Source of the DNA: Rubritalea squalenifaciens DSM 18772
GTDB taxonomy: Bacteria; Verrucomicrobiota; Verrucomicrobiia; Verrucomicrobiales; Akkermansiaceae
Direction of reading: 5' to 3'
DNA: 64,000 bases
Assembly (NCBI RefSeq): GCF_900141815.1
Contig: NZ_FQYR01000004.1
Coordinates: forward strand, 1-64,000
The notes under the pieces are model-generated. The model ran no database searches and was not told the origin of the DNA. It saw nothing but the letters and a program-made list of their open reading frames with translations. The translations under genes and the position numbers were made by a program. Within the stretch, counting starts at the first letter, position 1; each line of letters opens with the position of its first letter. Below are positions 18,417 to 26,917 of the stretch, one piece after another.

Positions 18417-19058
18417 CTAACGCATGCCGACTTTCTTGTCCGCAAAAGGGTCCTCATCTGGCATAGTTCCATTCTCCAGCCCTACTGACTGAAGAAATTC
18501 TGGTAGGGCTGATTCGTCATTGGCAAAGACCAGAGGTTTGGAGCGCTGGTCTTTATGGTCGTATGTGTAGCGAATGGCTCGAATTGGCTTTTCTCTTTCA
18601 GAATCGTTCGGGGAAGTGCGCTTGAGTTGGGCCTCGAACATGTTCTCCGCGACGAAGCGACCGGAGGTTTTCTCGTAGCCATAGACGCAGCGGGCTACCA
18701 GCGTTTGCTCAGCGTCATAAATTTGGGCGCTGGAGATTCTGCCGCTCCTGTTTCTGCGGTAGTGAATACGTGCGAGGCCTGTCTTGGTGCCGTCTGGTTG
18801 GAGGCGGAAGATATGCCTCACGAGAACAGTGTTTTCGGGGTTGGCTTGGTACTCTGAGTGGAGTTGGCCGGCTTCTGGAGTGGATACTGGCGTGACAGGA
18901 GTCACTGGTGATGGAGGGAGAGCACGGGGCTCGGTTGCCACAGCGGCTTGAGCAGGGGCTTCTTCAGCGGAACGTGAAATGGAAACATAGATGCCCGCGA
19001 AGATGGCGCAGCCCAGTGAAGCTGCGCAAGCTGCCTTGATGTATCCGTTCCGGCTCAT
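18417..19058 (-). CDS. Anchored or secreted protein, paralogue of the upstream gene product
   Basis: A 213-residue protein with an N-terminal hydrophobic segment (about 8-28) and a Pro/Thr/Val linker. Its conserved core runs from about residue 70 and shares with the product of the adjacent gene the pattern YRRN..G......I(Y/F)D, (V)YGY(E/D)K..GR.VAENMF(E/D)A and R(A)(I/L)RYTY. Both end with a GT(M/L)P..DPF motif. The two genes are nine bases apart, so this is a tandem duplication. I do not recognise the family and no catalytic residues stand out. Confidence 0.65.
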   Translation of the reverse strand: MSRNGYIKAACAASLGCAIFAGIYVSISRSAEEAPAQAAVATEPRALPPSPVTPVTPVSTPEAGQLHSEYQANPENTVLVRHIFRLQPDGTKTGLARIHYRRNRSGRISSAQIYDAEQTLVARCVYGYEKTSGRFVAENMFEAQLKRTSPNDSEREKPIRAIRYTYDHKDQRSKPLVFANDESALPEFLQSVGLENGTMPDEDPFADKKVGMR

Positions 19059-19067
19059 CGAGGTAAC

Positions 19068-19676
19068 TTACTCACCCAGGCGTCTGGCATTGGGGTTCAC
19101 CGGGTCGTTGCGGAATGGGTCTGCACTTGGCAGAGTGCCGTCCTGCATTCTCTGCTCGCGCAGCCATTGCTGGAGCTCCTGAGCGTCCTTACCCTCCATG
19201 GAGGAAAAAATGATCGGCGGGGACTGTTCGCCGTGGCTGTTGTAGGTGTAGCGGAGTGCGCGGACAGGCATTTCCTTGCTGGGGTTGTCTGGGTAGGTGC
19301 GCTTGACGCGGGCATCGAACATGTTCTCGGCGACAAGGCGTCCGGTTTCCTTGTCGTAACCGTAGACGATGCGGAAAAGCATGGTGCGCTGACCGTCAAA
19401 GATGTGACCACTGTAGAGTTTGCCGAACTTATTGCGGCGGTACATCGTGCGATTCCTAATGACTTGCTCTCCATTGCGCTTTTGCAGGTAGGTCACCTTC
19501 TCAAGGACGGTGTTACTGGGGTCCCTAGAGAATCGGGTAAACGAGCCGTCCGGGTTGCGGATGATGCGGACGAGCTTGCCTTTGTTGACAGTTTTTTGCT
19601 GGGCGAAAGATGCTGCCGGCAGGGTGCAGGCTAGCGCTGCAGCCATGCAGAGCATAGTGCGTAGGATCGTGGTCAT
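19068..19676 (-). CDS. Secreted protein, paralogue of the downstream gene product
   Basis: A 202-residue protein with a good signal peptide (MTTILRTMLCMAAALACTL to about residue 25). Shares the VYGYDKETGRLVAENMFDA core and a GTLPSADPF tail with its downstream neighbour. Beta-strand repeats with Arg/Tyr alternation (MYRRNKFGKLYSGHIF) resemble the strand pattern of YD-repeat-like or LolA/B-like sheets, but this is only a shape impression. First gene of the three-gene operon that ends with the HExxH-less peptidase homologue. Confidence 0.65.
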   Translation of the reverse strand: MTTILRTMLCMAAALACTLPAASFAQQKTVNKGKLVRIIRNPDGSFTRFSRDPSNTVLEKVTYLQKRNGEQVIRNRTMYRRNKFGKLYSGHIFDGQRTMLFRIVYGYDKETGRLVAENMFDARVKRTYPDNPSKEMPVRALRYTYNSHGEQSPPIIFSSMEGKDAQELQQWLREQRMQDGTLPSADPFRNDPVNPNARRLGE

Positions 19677-19755
19677 GCGGGCTAGTCTGCGACAAATTTG
19701 GCAACATTCAAGTTTTCAGTTTTCGAGAGTGGGTCAAATAAGGTAGTTAGTCAAA

Positions 19756-20598
19756 ATGCGCTGGAAGACAAAGAGCCGTGTAGTTGACTTCACCTACCGG
19801 GGAATGATCATGGGTATCCTGAATGTGACGCCTGATTCCTTCTCCGATGGAGGCAAATATGTGTCTGTGACCGATGCCGTGGATCATGCGGTTCGGATGA
19901 TGCAGGAAGGTGCGGAAATCATCGATATCGGCGGCGAATCCACCCGACCCGGTGCGGAGCCGGTCAATGCCATCGAGGAAATCCAGCGCGTGGTGCCTGT
20001 GGTGGAGGCGATCCGCAAGATGAGTAAGTGCCTGATCTCCATCGATACCAGCAAGGCGGCGGTGGCCGAGGCCGCGATCAAAGCCGGTGCGGACATCGTG
20101 AATGATGTGACGGGTCTGAAGGGGGATGTGAACATGGCCAAGGTTTGTGCGCAGCACGATGTGGGCGTGGTGGTCATGCACATGCAGGGAGAGCCGAAGA
20201 CCATGCAGCAGAACCCGAGCTACGAGAATGTGGTGAAAGAGGTGAAACAGTTTTTCGAGGAGCGCTACCGTACGCTGACCCGTCTGGGGATCAATCCGCT
20301 CTGTCTCTGCTTTGACCCGGGAATCGGATTTGGCAAGGCCATGGAGCATAACCTCGAGCTCCTGAGGCGTATGAAGGAACTCCATGTTCAGGAGCGCCCG
20401 ATGCTTTTGGGGGTCTCCCGCAAGCGAATGATCGGCAAGGCTCTGAATCTGGAAGCCGCCGACTCCCGCGACGATGGCACGCTGGCGATCACTTCCTTAG
20501 GCCGTGAAAAAGGTGCCGTCATCCACCGTGTTCACGCAGTGAAGCGCAACTACGAAGCCATGCGCATGGTGGAGGAAATTATCAATTTCGGAGAATAG
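19756..20598 (+). CDS. folP: Dihydropteroate synthase
   Basis: It joins 4-aminobenzoate to the pterin pyrophosphate to make 7,8-dihydropteroate in folate synthesis (TIM-barrel, cytoplasmic). Diagnostic motifs are GILNVTPDSFSDGG near residue 16 (pterin-side loop 1), GGESTRPGA near 58 (loop 2), FDPGIGFGK near 190 and GVSRKRMIG near 222. Its 280 residues are standard. A DUF4288 gene follows 18 bases later and a P-loop kinase gene after that, all on the same strand. Confidence 0.97.
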   Translation: MRWKTKSRVVDFTYRGMIMGILNVTPDSFSDGGKYVSVTDAVDHAVRMMQEGAEIIDIGGESTRPGAEPVNAIEEIQRVVPVVEAIRKMSKCLISIDTSKAAVAEAAIKAGADIVNDVTGLKGDVNMAKVCAQHDVGVVVMHMQGEPKTMQQNPSYENVVKEVKQFFEERYRTLTRLGINPLCLCFDPGIGFGKAMEHNLELLRRMKELHVQERPMLLGVSRKRMIGKALNLEAADSRDDGTLAITSLGREKGAVIHRVHAVKRNYEAMRMVEEIINFGE

Positions 20599-20616
20599 CT
20601 CAGTATCAAATAAGGT

Positions 20617-20970
20617 ATGGCAAGTTACACTGTCAGAATGGTCGTGTTGTGGCCATCCCGGGAGGATCAGAAGTTAAAATACCTCTATGAGGAGAGGATC
20701 ACTATATGGCAAGCCGAGTCGATGGATGAAGCCATTGAGTTGGCCGAAGAGGAAGCCAAAGAGTATGCGGAAAGTGAAGGCTTTGAATTACTCGATCTTT
20801 TTCAGGCTTATTGGATGTTCAATGAACCTCTGACTGTTGAGCAGGGGATGGAGGTTTTTTCGCTACTGCGGGAAAGCGACCTGGAAGCTAGTGTCTATTT
20901 AGATACCTTCTTTGATACACATCACGAGAGGCAGGGGGTGTATGAAGATAAGGAAGACAGTGAAGTGTGA
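20617..20970 (+). CDS. DUF4288-like small acidic protein
   Basis: A 117-residue cytoplasmic protein. The pattern YLYEERITIWQAESMDEA followed by a helix of Glu/Ala residues fits DUF4288, whose members usually sit beside unrelated genes and have no known activity. Spaced 18 bp from folP and likely cotranscribed with it. The last 20 residues are very acidic. Confidence 0.7.
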   Translation: MASYTVRMVVLWPSREDQKLKYLYEERITIWQAESMDEAIELAEEEAKEYAESEGFELLDLFQAYWMFNEPLTVEQGMEVFSLLRESDLEASVYLDTFFDTHHERQGVYEDKEDSEV

Positions 20971-21102
20971 TTAGCTATAGGTGCACTATTAGGCCCTACA
21001 CATGTGTGGAAGATGTTGGGTGTGAGGTGCAGATAGATCATTTTCTTGTTGCGAACTTTGCCGACTGCGGTCTGATGCTTGTCCTTTCGAGACGGGGCCA
21101 AG

Positions 21103-21642
21103 ATGAAGATAGAGCGGATCAATGTGATAGGAGTCAGCGGGAGTGGGAAATCCACAGTCGCTAGGATGCTGGCGGAGAAGCTGTCTCTGACTTATGTAGA
21201 GATGGACCGCATCTTTTGGGGACCTGATTGGTACTGGCCTAAGGATGAAGAGTTTTTTCAACAGCTGAAACAAGAGATCGCAGGTGAGCAGTGGGTGCTG
21301 GACGGCAATTACAGCCGTACTGCCCCGCTGAAGTGGGAGCGGGTGCAGCTGGTCGTTTGGGTAGATATGCCATTCTGGACTACCTTGATCCAGGCGACAG
21401 GCCGGGCCGTCAAGAGATCTTGGACCAAGGAAGAACTTTGGCCGGGCACAGGAAACCGGGAGTCGTTCCGCAAAAGCTTCTTGAGCAAAGACTCCATTAT
21501 CCTGTGGACGATCAAGACCTACAAGAGTGTGAGAAAGCGCTATCAGGAATGTATGTCTGATGAGCGCTACTCACATATTCAGTTTGTTAGGCTGAGGTCG
21601 CGTGAAGAAATTCGGCGGTTTGTGGCCGAAATGGGGCGTTAA
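21103..21642 (+). CDS. P-loop NTPase, FlaR / adenylate-kinase-like
   Basis: Start 21103 (MKIERINVIG) is favoured over 21079 because it gives a P-loop close to the N-terminus, as in the family. The 179-residue product has a Walker A motif GVSGSGKST near residue 8, an acidic 'MDRIFW' segment, and WVLDGNYSRT, which is typical of the 'DNA topology modulation protein FlaR' family of small nucleotide-kinase-fold proteins. The true substrate of this family is unsettled. It would act in the cytoplasm. Confidence 0.75.
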   Translation: MKIERINVIGVSGSGKSTVARMLAEKLSLTYVEMDRIFWGPDWYWPKDEEFFQQLKQEIAGEQWVLDGNYSRTAPLKWERVQLVVWVDMPFWTTLIQATGRAVKRSWTKEELWPGTGNRESFRKSFLSKDSIILWTIKTYKSVRKRYQECMSDERYSHIQFVRLRSREEIRRFVAEMGR

Positions 21643-21653
21643 AGATTGGGTGC

Positions 21654-23210
21654 TTACTTCAAACCTTCCATCATCTCCTCCACCGACTTCTTCACCTCGC
21701 TGGCGGGAAGGAGGAGGCCCATGGTGCGGGTGTAGCGGGCGATGTAGATGCCGATGAGTTGGCCGTCCTGATTGAAGACCGGGGTGCCGGCGTCTTCTGC
21801 GAAGAGTGGGATGGAGCAGATGTAGCTGACCGGGTAGGGTGAGCGGTGCTTGCTGATTAGAGTGTCCTTGGCATCAAGTGGTCCAATGGAGGCCTGGTTT
21901 TTATTTTTGCGAGTGGTGTTAGAGAGATTGCCCCAGAGCTTCCAGCCTTTGGCGTTGATGGCATAGATGAAGTCTCCGGTCTCAGTTTTGCTGTCATCCT
22001 GAGGCCACTGGATCGTCGGGAGTTTCTTTGCCTCGGCGAGCTGGAGGAGAGCCAGGTCACGCTTTTCGTCTCTGGAGACGATGCTGACTGCGGTGGATTT
22101 CTCCCCTTTGCCTAGGCTAAGACCTTCTTTGTTCTCAACCAGACTGAGTTTGGCTAGAAGGTGCCTGTCGTCCAGCGCGAGAGCCAGTGCTGCGGAGTTG
22201 TCTTCACTGTTGAAAATGCGGACGGGCTTGTTGTGCTCATCGGGGAGAGCTGGAAGCTGTTTGGTGAGTGCCGGGTCGTCCATGCCGAGGCTGATCGGCT
22301 GCTTGCGGCTGAGCATGATGGCATCCCGCTGCATGTGCTGGATGAGCTGCTGCGGGGTGATGTTGACGGTATTGTCTTTCTTAATGTGCTGCCTGATGAA
22401 GTCCAGTGTCGGGGGATAGTTGAGCTGGAGGCGGCGCTGAAGCTCCTTCTGTACGAGGGCGAGGACATCTTCAGTGGCGGAAATGGTGTAATTCTCTGCC
22501 TTGGTGGGAGCGATGTCCGGGTTACCGAAGCGTTCGCCTTTCTTGAAGCGCTCTGCGTCTAGATAGTACTGGTCAATGCTCGGGTAGATGTTCATCCCGA
22601 TGATGCCAGCCGCTGAGGAGTTGATGCCGATGAGTTCTCCTTTGAGATTGAAGAGACCGCCGCCGGAGTCACCGGGCTGGATGTTCATGTCTGAGATGAG
22701 CATGCCGGGTTTGTCTCTCAGCGTGCTCAGGCTAGTGATGCGACCCAAACGGACTACAGGTCTTTTCCCATCCTGGTAGCCAAACTTGCTGGAGTTGGTG
22801 AAGCAGAAGCCTCCGGTTTTGGTTGTGGTTTTGGCGAGTTTGGCGTGCGGCCATTCCCTGCGCTCAGGAGACACGATCTTGAGCAAGGCCAAGTCTGTTT
22901 CCACGTTCCAGCCGAGGGCTTCCACGGTGGCTTCGGTGCCGTCCAGGTAGATGATTTTAACATCCTCTTTGTCCTTCATCATCTGGCCGACGTGGCCCGC
23001 AGTGAGAACGTAGCCGTCTGGAGAGATGACGACGGCAGCGGCATTGCCGCCGAGGCCTTTGAAGGAGACGCAGCCACGAGCTGCGGTGGGAAGTGCGTGC
23101 TTGAGTTCGCTGCAAAGCTCTGCCGGAGAGGAAACTGCGGTTGTTTCCTTTGCGGTGGTGAGTGAGCTGAGCAGGCCGAATGAAACGTAGAGAGCGGTAA
23201 GTAATTTCAT
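21654..23210 (-). CDS. Secreted trypsin-like protease with a second, inactive protease-like domain
   Basis: A 518-residue exported protein (signal peptide about 1-20). The first HtrA-like domain has the full triad: H73 (LTAGHV), D106 (ETDLALLKI) and S182 (GDSGGGLF). A second domain from about residue 340 to the end has the same layout, including a 'RDLALLQL' strand and 'GTPVFNQDGQLIGIY', but neither the histidine nor the GDSGG serine is present, so it looks catalytically dead. No PDZ domain is seen. Last gene of the minus-strand run from 27835; 22 bases separate it from argB. Confidence 0.85.
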   Translation of the reverse strand: MKLLTALYVSFGLLSSLTTAKETTAVSSPAELCSELKHALPTAARGCVSFKGLGGNAAAVVISPDGYVLTAGHVGQMMKDKEDVKIIYLDGTEATVEALGWNVETDLALLKIVSPERREWPHAKLAKTTTKTGGFCFTNSSKFGYQDGKRPVVRLGRITSLSTLRDKPGMLISDMNIQPGDSGGGLFNLKGELIGINSSAAGIIGMNIYPSIDQYYLDAERFKKGERFGNPDIAPTKAENYTISATEDVLALVQKELQRRLQLNYPPTLDFIRQHIKKDNTVNITPQQLIQHMQRDAIMLSRKQPISLGMDDPALTKQLPALPDEHNKPVRIFNSEDNSAALALALDDRHLLAKLSLVENKEGLSLGKGEKSTAVSIVSRDEKRDLALLQLAEAKKLPTIQWPQDDSKTETGDFIYAINAKGWKLWGNLSNTTRKNKNQASIGPLDAKDTLISKHRSPYPVSYICSIPLFAEDAGTPVFNQDGQLIGIYIARYTRTMGLLLPASEVKKSVEEMMEGLK

Positions 23211-23232
23211 GGCCTGAGGCTATGTTGTGTGT

Positions 23233-24102
23233 TTATTTGGTTATCTCAGTCCCTATGCCGGACTGGGTGAAGATTTCTAGGAGGAGTGAGTGAGCTCGAC
23301 GGCCGTCGATAAAGTGTACCTTGTCGACCCCGTTGTTAAGGGCATCGAGGGCTGAGTTGATCTTGGGTATCATGCCGCCGGAAATGGTGCCGTCTTTCAT
23401 CAGCTCATCGGCCTTGGCCGGGTTGATGGACGGGATGAGGGTTTCTGGCTTGGAAGGGTCCTGCATGAGACCGGGGACGTCTGAAAGGTAGATGAGCTTG
23501 GAGGCTCTGAGGTCTTTGGCCAGAGCGGCAGCGGCGAGATCGGCATTCACGTTGAGTGGTTTGCCGGTGCCGAGTTCGGTAGCCAGTGGGGAGACGACGG
23601 GAACGATGTTTGCATCGAGAGCCTCCTTCATTTTTTCACGCTGGCAGCCGACGACTTGGCCTACGCGGCCGATGTCCTGCATTTCGCCGTTCTCGTCCTT
23701 GCCCTTGATGCGTTCGCCGATGAAGACATCAGTCCCTGGCACGCCGACGGCTTTGCCGCCGAAGTCACGGATCATGTCTACAAGACCAGGATTGATGGTG
23801 GAGGATAGTGTCTTCTCTACGATGGAGATGGCTTCAGGGGTGGTGACACGCAGGCCGCCGATGAATTTGGCTTCTAGTCCAGCCTCAGCCATGGCTTTGG
23901 AGATGGCCTTGCCTCCTCCGTGTACCACGACGGGGTTGATCCCAGCGACTTCCAGGAAGACGATGTCGCGCATGACTTTGCGGACAAGTTCAGGATCGTC
24001 CATGGCGGATCCTCCCATCTTGATGAGGAAGGTGGAGCCGCGAAATGCCTGGAGATAGGGAAGTGCCTCAATAAGTACGGATGCCTTGGATTCGGATGTC
24101 AT
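23233..24102 (-). CDS. argB: Acetylglutamate kinase
   Basis: It phosphorylates N-acetylglutamate in arginine synthesis. The 289-residue product has the amino-acid-kinase Gly motif FLIKMGGSAM near residue 25, VVHGGGKAIS near 58 and the C-terminal NVNADLAAAALA and GGMIPKI motifs of ArgB. The gene is embedded between a CHASE2-like protein gene and an HtrA-like gene with 20-22 base gaps, and is not next to other arg genes. The odd neighbours suggest shared transcription rather than shared pathway. Confidence 0.96.
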   Translation of the reverse strand: MTSESKASVLIEALPYLQAFRGSTFLIKMGGSAMDDPELVRKVMRDIVFLEVAGINPVVVHGGGKAISKAMAEAGLEAKFIGGLRVTTPEAISIVEKTLSSTINPGLVDMIRDFGGKAVGVPGTDVFIGERIKGKDENGEMQDIGRVGQVVGCQREKMKEALDANIVPVVSPLATELGTGKPLNVNADLAAAALAKDLRASKLIYLSDVPGLMQDPSKPETLIPSINPAKADELMKDGTISGGMIPKINSALDALNNGVDKVHFIDGRRAHSLLLEIFTQSGIGTEITK

Positions 24103-24122
24103 GATGAAAAATATGAAAGTGC

Positions 24123-25898
24123 TTATTTGTCCTCAGAGTCAGCAGGGTAGAAGGGGTACTCGGTTTTGATGTCGATCTTTACCTTGCTGGTGATTTGTCC
24201 TGGCGCCGTGGCTTGCTTGTTACTTTCGGAGCTTTTCTCCGTCTTCGCAGAAGTATCGTCGGCGTCGGCTTGATTTGTTTTTTTCTCTGCTTGTTTTTCT
24301 GAGGCTGCTGAGAACATCGTGGCCTCATCAGGTATCAGCTCTTCTTCAAATGCCTGTGCAGAAGGTTTTCCTGTGTGGGTGTTCTCCTTCTCTGGTTTGG
24401 AGAGTTTGATCTCCTGCTTGCTCTTCTTATCCTGAGAGTTTTTCTCAAGAGAGGCCTTGAAAGGTTTTCCTGCCGGCTCAGATGTTTTTTTTGTGGCAGG
24501 CTTTGGATCACGAGACTCTTTTTTCTGAGACGGGGCTTTTGCTGCGGAGATCTCTTCCTCGGATGCGCGAGTGGCAGGCTCCTTCTTCTGATCCTTCGTG
24601 CTGGAAGCTGCGGAGGATTTGCTCTGGCGAAGTTTCTTACGCACCGGGCGACTCAGCAGGGAGGTGAAGATCCAAGCGGAAATCAGCGTGAGGAAGTAGG
24701 GAGCGGATGGTGACCAGTACGCGGTAAAGCGGTTGAGCACAAAGATGATGGCTCCCGTGGTGAAGAGGGCGATGGTGAAGACCGTGTGTCTTCGGCTTGA
24801 GCGATAGGCGAACAGCCAGGCGCCGAGTGCAGCGAGGTCCAGTACGAGAAGGATTTCCAGCCAGAGAGGGAAGCGGGTCAGCGTGCTTTCCTCGCCTACG
24901 GTAGGGGTGTGAGCGATCTGGGCAATGGCGTTGTAGGGGTTGGAAATGGCGCTGTAGACAGATGATTTCTCGCCGTCAGCACTGAGGATGGCTGAGGTCT
25001 GGGTAATGCCGATCATGGATACTTCTCCAGAGTAGGCGGCAGTGACCGTGTATGGCTCCTCGGTGGCCTGGTAGTCCGTCTTATAGTGACCGAACTCATC
25101 AATGGGGATGATGTTCCCCTTGTTTCCAAGCCGGATATATTGACCGGCTTCGATGTAAAGGTCGTCAATAGTGAGGCCAAGGTGCTGAAGAAGCTCTAGG
25201 AGAGGGGCGTAAAAGATGATGCGGTCATCCCAGCGCGCGACCAGTGGGATGCTGTTTTCCAAAGCTTCCTCTGACTCAATCTGGCTGAAGCCGGCAAGAG
25301 TGTTCTGAGGTATGGTGATGTTTGGAGCGAGACTGAGCTGGTTGACTCGAGGCAGGCTGCTAGAGTCCCCGGATACTTCACTTGCGGGAAGGCTGGCCCG
25401 AATGAAGTAGTCAGGAATGGGATCACCTTTGACGCTGCGTTTGACTGGTGTGGCGATGGTAGCATGCTCAAACTTGCCAATGGCTGAGGAGAGGGCATTA
25501 AGCTCGACTTGATCTAACTCAGGCCACTGGAGGTGGGTGGTGATGAAGATGGAGCGCATCTTCAGCTGGCGCAGATTTTCCAAGGCGATGGAAAGGTCCG
25601 CAGGGTGATAGAGCCCATAGGCATTGATGCGGTCAGGATCGTCATCAATGGAGCAGAGCAGGTACTCTGGAACCTTGTTGTTCGGGGCAAAGACCTTGCG
25701 GAAAACGCGCTTGCGGTGGCTTTCCGGGTGAGGGTCTTCGACAATCGACCCGGGAGCGATATTGCCCGATTCCTGCGGCGATAGCATCGTGTCCACCAGC
25801 GAGAGGGCTGGGACTTTATCCAGGGTAAACAGCACAGCCAGCCCAGTGCCAGCGGTAAGGGCTAGGATGAGGAGCTGTGCTTTACGAATGATGGACAC
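24123..25898 (-). CDS. CHASE2-like periplasmic sensor protein without an enzymatic output domain
   Basis: A 591-residue protein: N-terminal membrane segment (about 8-28), a periplasmic domain to about 345 with the CHASE2 layout (early 'LLCSIDDD', a helix pair, 'RWDDRIIFYAPLLELL', then 'IPIDEFGHYKTDY'), three C-terminal membrane segments (about 350-420), and a long Lys/Ser/Glu/Ala tail. CHASE2 normally sits in front of a kinase, cyclase or phosphodiesterase; here the tail is a low-complexity charged region with no catalytic motif. Cotranscribed with amgK/murU-like genes and argB. Function unknown; ligand sensing is a guess from the domain. Confidence 0.6.
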   Translation of the reverse strand: MSIIRKAQLLILALTAGTGLAVLFTLDKVPALSLVDTMLSPQESGNIAPGSIVEDPHPESHRKRVFRKVFAPNNKVPEYLLCSIDDDPDRINAYGLYHPADLSIALENLRQLKMRSIFITTHLQWPELDQVELNALSSAIGKFEHATIATPVKRSVKGDPIPDYFIRASLPASEVSGDSSSLPRVNQLSLAPNITIPQNTLAGFSQIESEEALENSIPLVARWDDRIIFYAPLLELLQHLGLTIDDLYIEAGQYIRLGNKGNIIPIDEFGHYKTDYQATEEPYTVTAAYSGEVSMIGITQTSAILSADGEKSSVYSAISNPYNAIAQIAHTPTVGEESTLTRFPLWLEILLVLDLAALGAWLFAYRSSRRHTVFTIALFTTGAIIFVLNRFTAYWSPSAPYFLTLISAWIFTSLLSRPVRKKLRQSKSSAASSTKDQKKEPATRASEEEISAAKAPSQKKESRDPKPATKKTSEPAGKPFKASLEKNSQDKKSKQEIKLSKPEKENTHTGKPSAQAFEEELIPDEATMFSAASEKQAEKKTNQADADDTSAKTEKSSESNKQATAPGQITSKVKIDIKTEYPFYPADSEDK

Positions 25899-25923
25899 GA
25901 ATCTGCTTGAGGGCTATTTTCTG

Positions 25924-26883
25924 TTATTTGACGAGGTCGAGCACAGGCTTGATGGCTGCCTCGACAGGTTTGCCCTCGATGAGTTCACCCAAGAGCTTGG
26001 CGGCTACCGGGATGTATTGCTCGAACCATTCATCTCCTTTGTTGGAAACGAGATTGCCATAGGCGCCCAGAGCTTGCATGAGCCGCTGGATGGCGCATTT
26101 CTCCAGAATGTCTGGAAGCGGGCGCTCTTCGGTGACGTCTTCCCAGATGTCTAGCAGCTTCTCGCGCTCTTCGGCGGAGTGGTTCATGTAAGGATCATAA
26201 AGGAGAGAGGCCAGGTCGTACTCTTGGCGTCCACGGCGCATGCCCTGGAAGTCGATCAAGTAGGCTTCTCCGTCCTTGATGATGATATTCTGGGACTGGA
26301 AGTCGCGGTGCACGAGATGGCGAGCTGAGGCTCCAAGCTGCTGGGCCATTTCCGCAAGAGCCGGGTGGTCACGCAGTGGAGTGGTCTCGCCAGCGGACAT
26401 GCGCAGATAGATCTCAGCGAGGTTGTCGAAGAAGTAGTCTTGTTCCCACTTGTAGAGCTCCGGGTCAAATGGTGGCTGGAATTCCAGATCTTTAGGTGGG
26501 CGGGAGTAGAAAAGCTTGTCGAGTTGCTCGAATGCCGAGCGGTAGATGGGCTCGCGCACTTCCCAGGGCTCGTCTTTGAGTGACAGGAGATCAGTATCCC
26601 CTAGGTCTTCGATCAGAGCGCAGCGGCGGCCAATGTTGTCATAGAGTACCTCAGGCACGTTGATGCGCGCCTTCTTCAAAAACTTGGAAACGGGCAGGTA
26701 GTTGGCATTGTCCGCGCGCTCCATGGTGTAGTAGATGCCGATGTACGTGGCATAGCCTTCCGGCTTGATCCGGACGATCGTACGACCTGAGCCACCTTTC
26801 TTGATGGGCTCGATGATGACGGAATGCATCGGGTCCAGGTCGAGATGAGTTCGTGTAGCTGTGAGGAGGGTGTCTGTAGGCAT
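25924..26883 (-). CDS. amgK: Aminoglycoside-phosphotransferase-fold sugar kinase, AmgK-like
   Basis: Start 26883 avoids a non-conserved 25-residue leader and leaves a 34-base gap to the upstream gene. The 319-residue product has a glycine-rich loop (KKGGSGRTIVRI), a catalytic loop LVHRDFQSQNIII near 208 and the metal motif LIDFQG. Together with the MurU-like gene next to it this matches the AmgK-MurU pair that phosphorylates N-acetylmuramic acid or N-acetylglucosamine at C1 and then activates it to the UDP sugar during peptidoglycan recycling. The assignment depends on both fold and neighbour. Confidence 0.84.
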   Translation of the reverse strand: MPTDTLLTATRTHLDLDPMHSVIIEPIKKGGSGRTIVRIKPEGYATYIGIYYTMERADNANYLPVSKFLKKARINVPEVLYDNIGRRCALIEDLGDTDLLSLKDEPWEVREPIYRSAFEQLDKLFYSRPPKDLEFQPPFDPELYKWEQDYFFDNLAEIYLRMSAGETTPLRDHPALAEMAQQLGASARHLVHRDFQSQNIIIKDGEAYLIDFQGMRRGRQEYDLASLLYDPYMNHSAEEREKLLDIWEDVTEERPLPDILEKCAIQRLMQALGAYGNLVSNKGDEWFEQYIPVAAKLLGELIEGKPVEAAIKPVLDLVK

Positions 26884-26917
26884 GACGTAGAGTATTTGGT
26901 GGGAAAGCTGGTATGGC

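Noticed and set aside
19747-20385. A 212-residue His-rich frame antisense to folP
   Set aside because: The histidines come from the reverse complement of common codons in folP; no family and no start signals.
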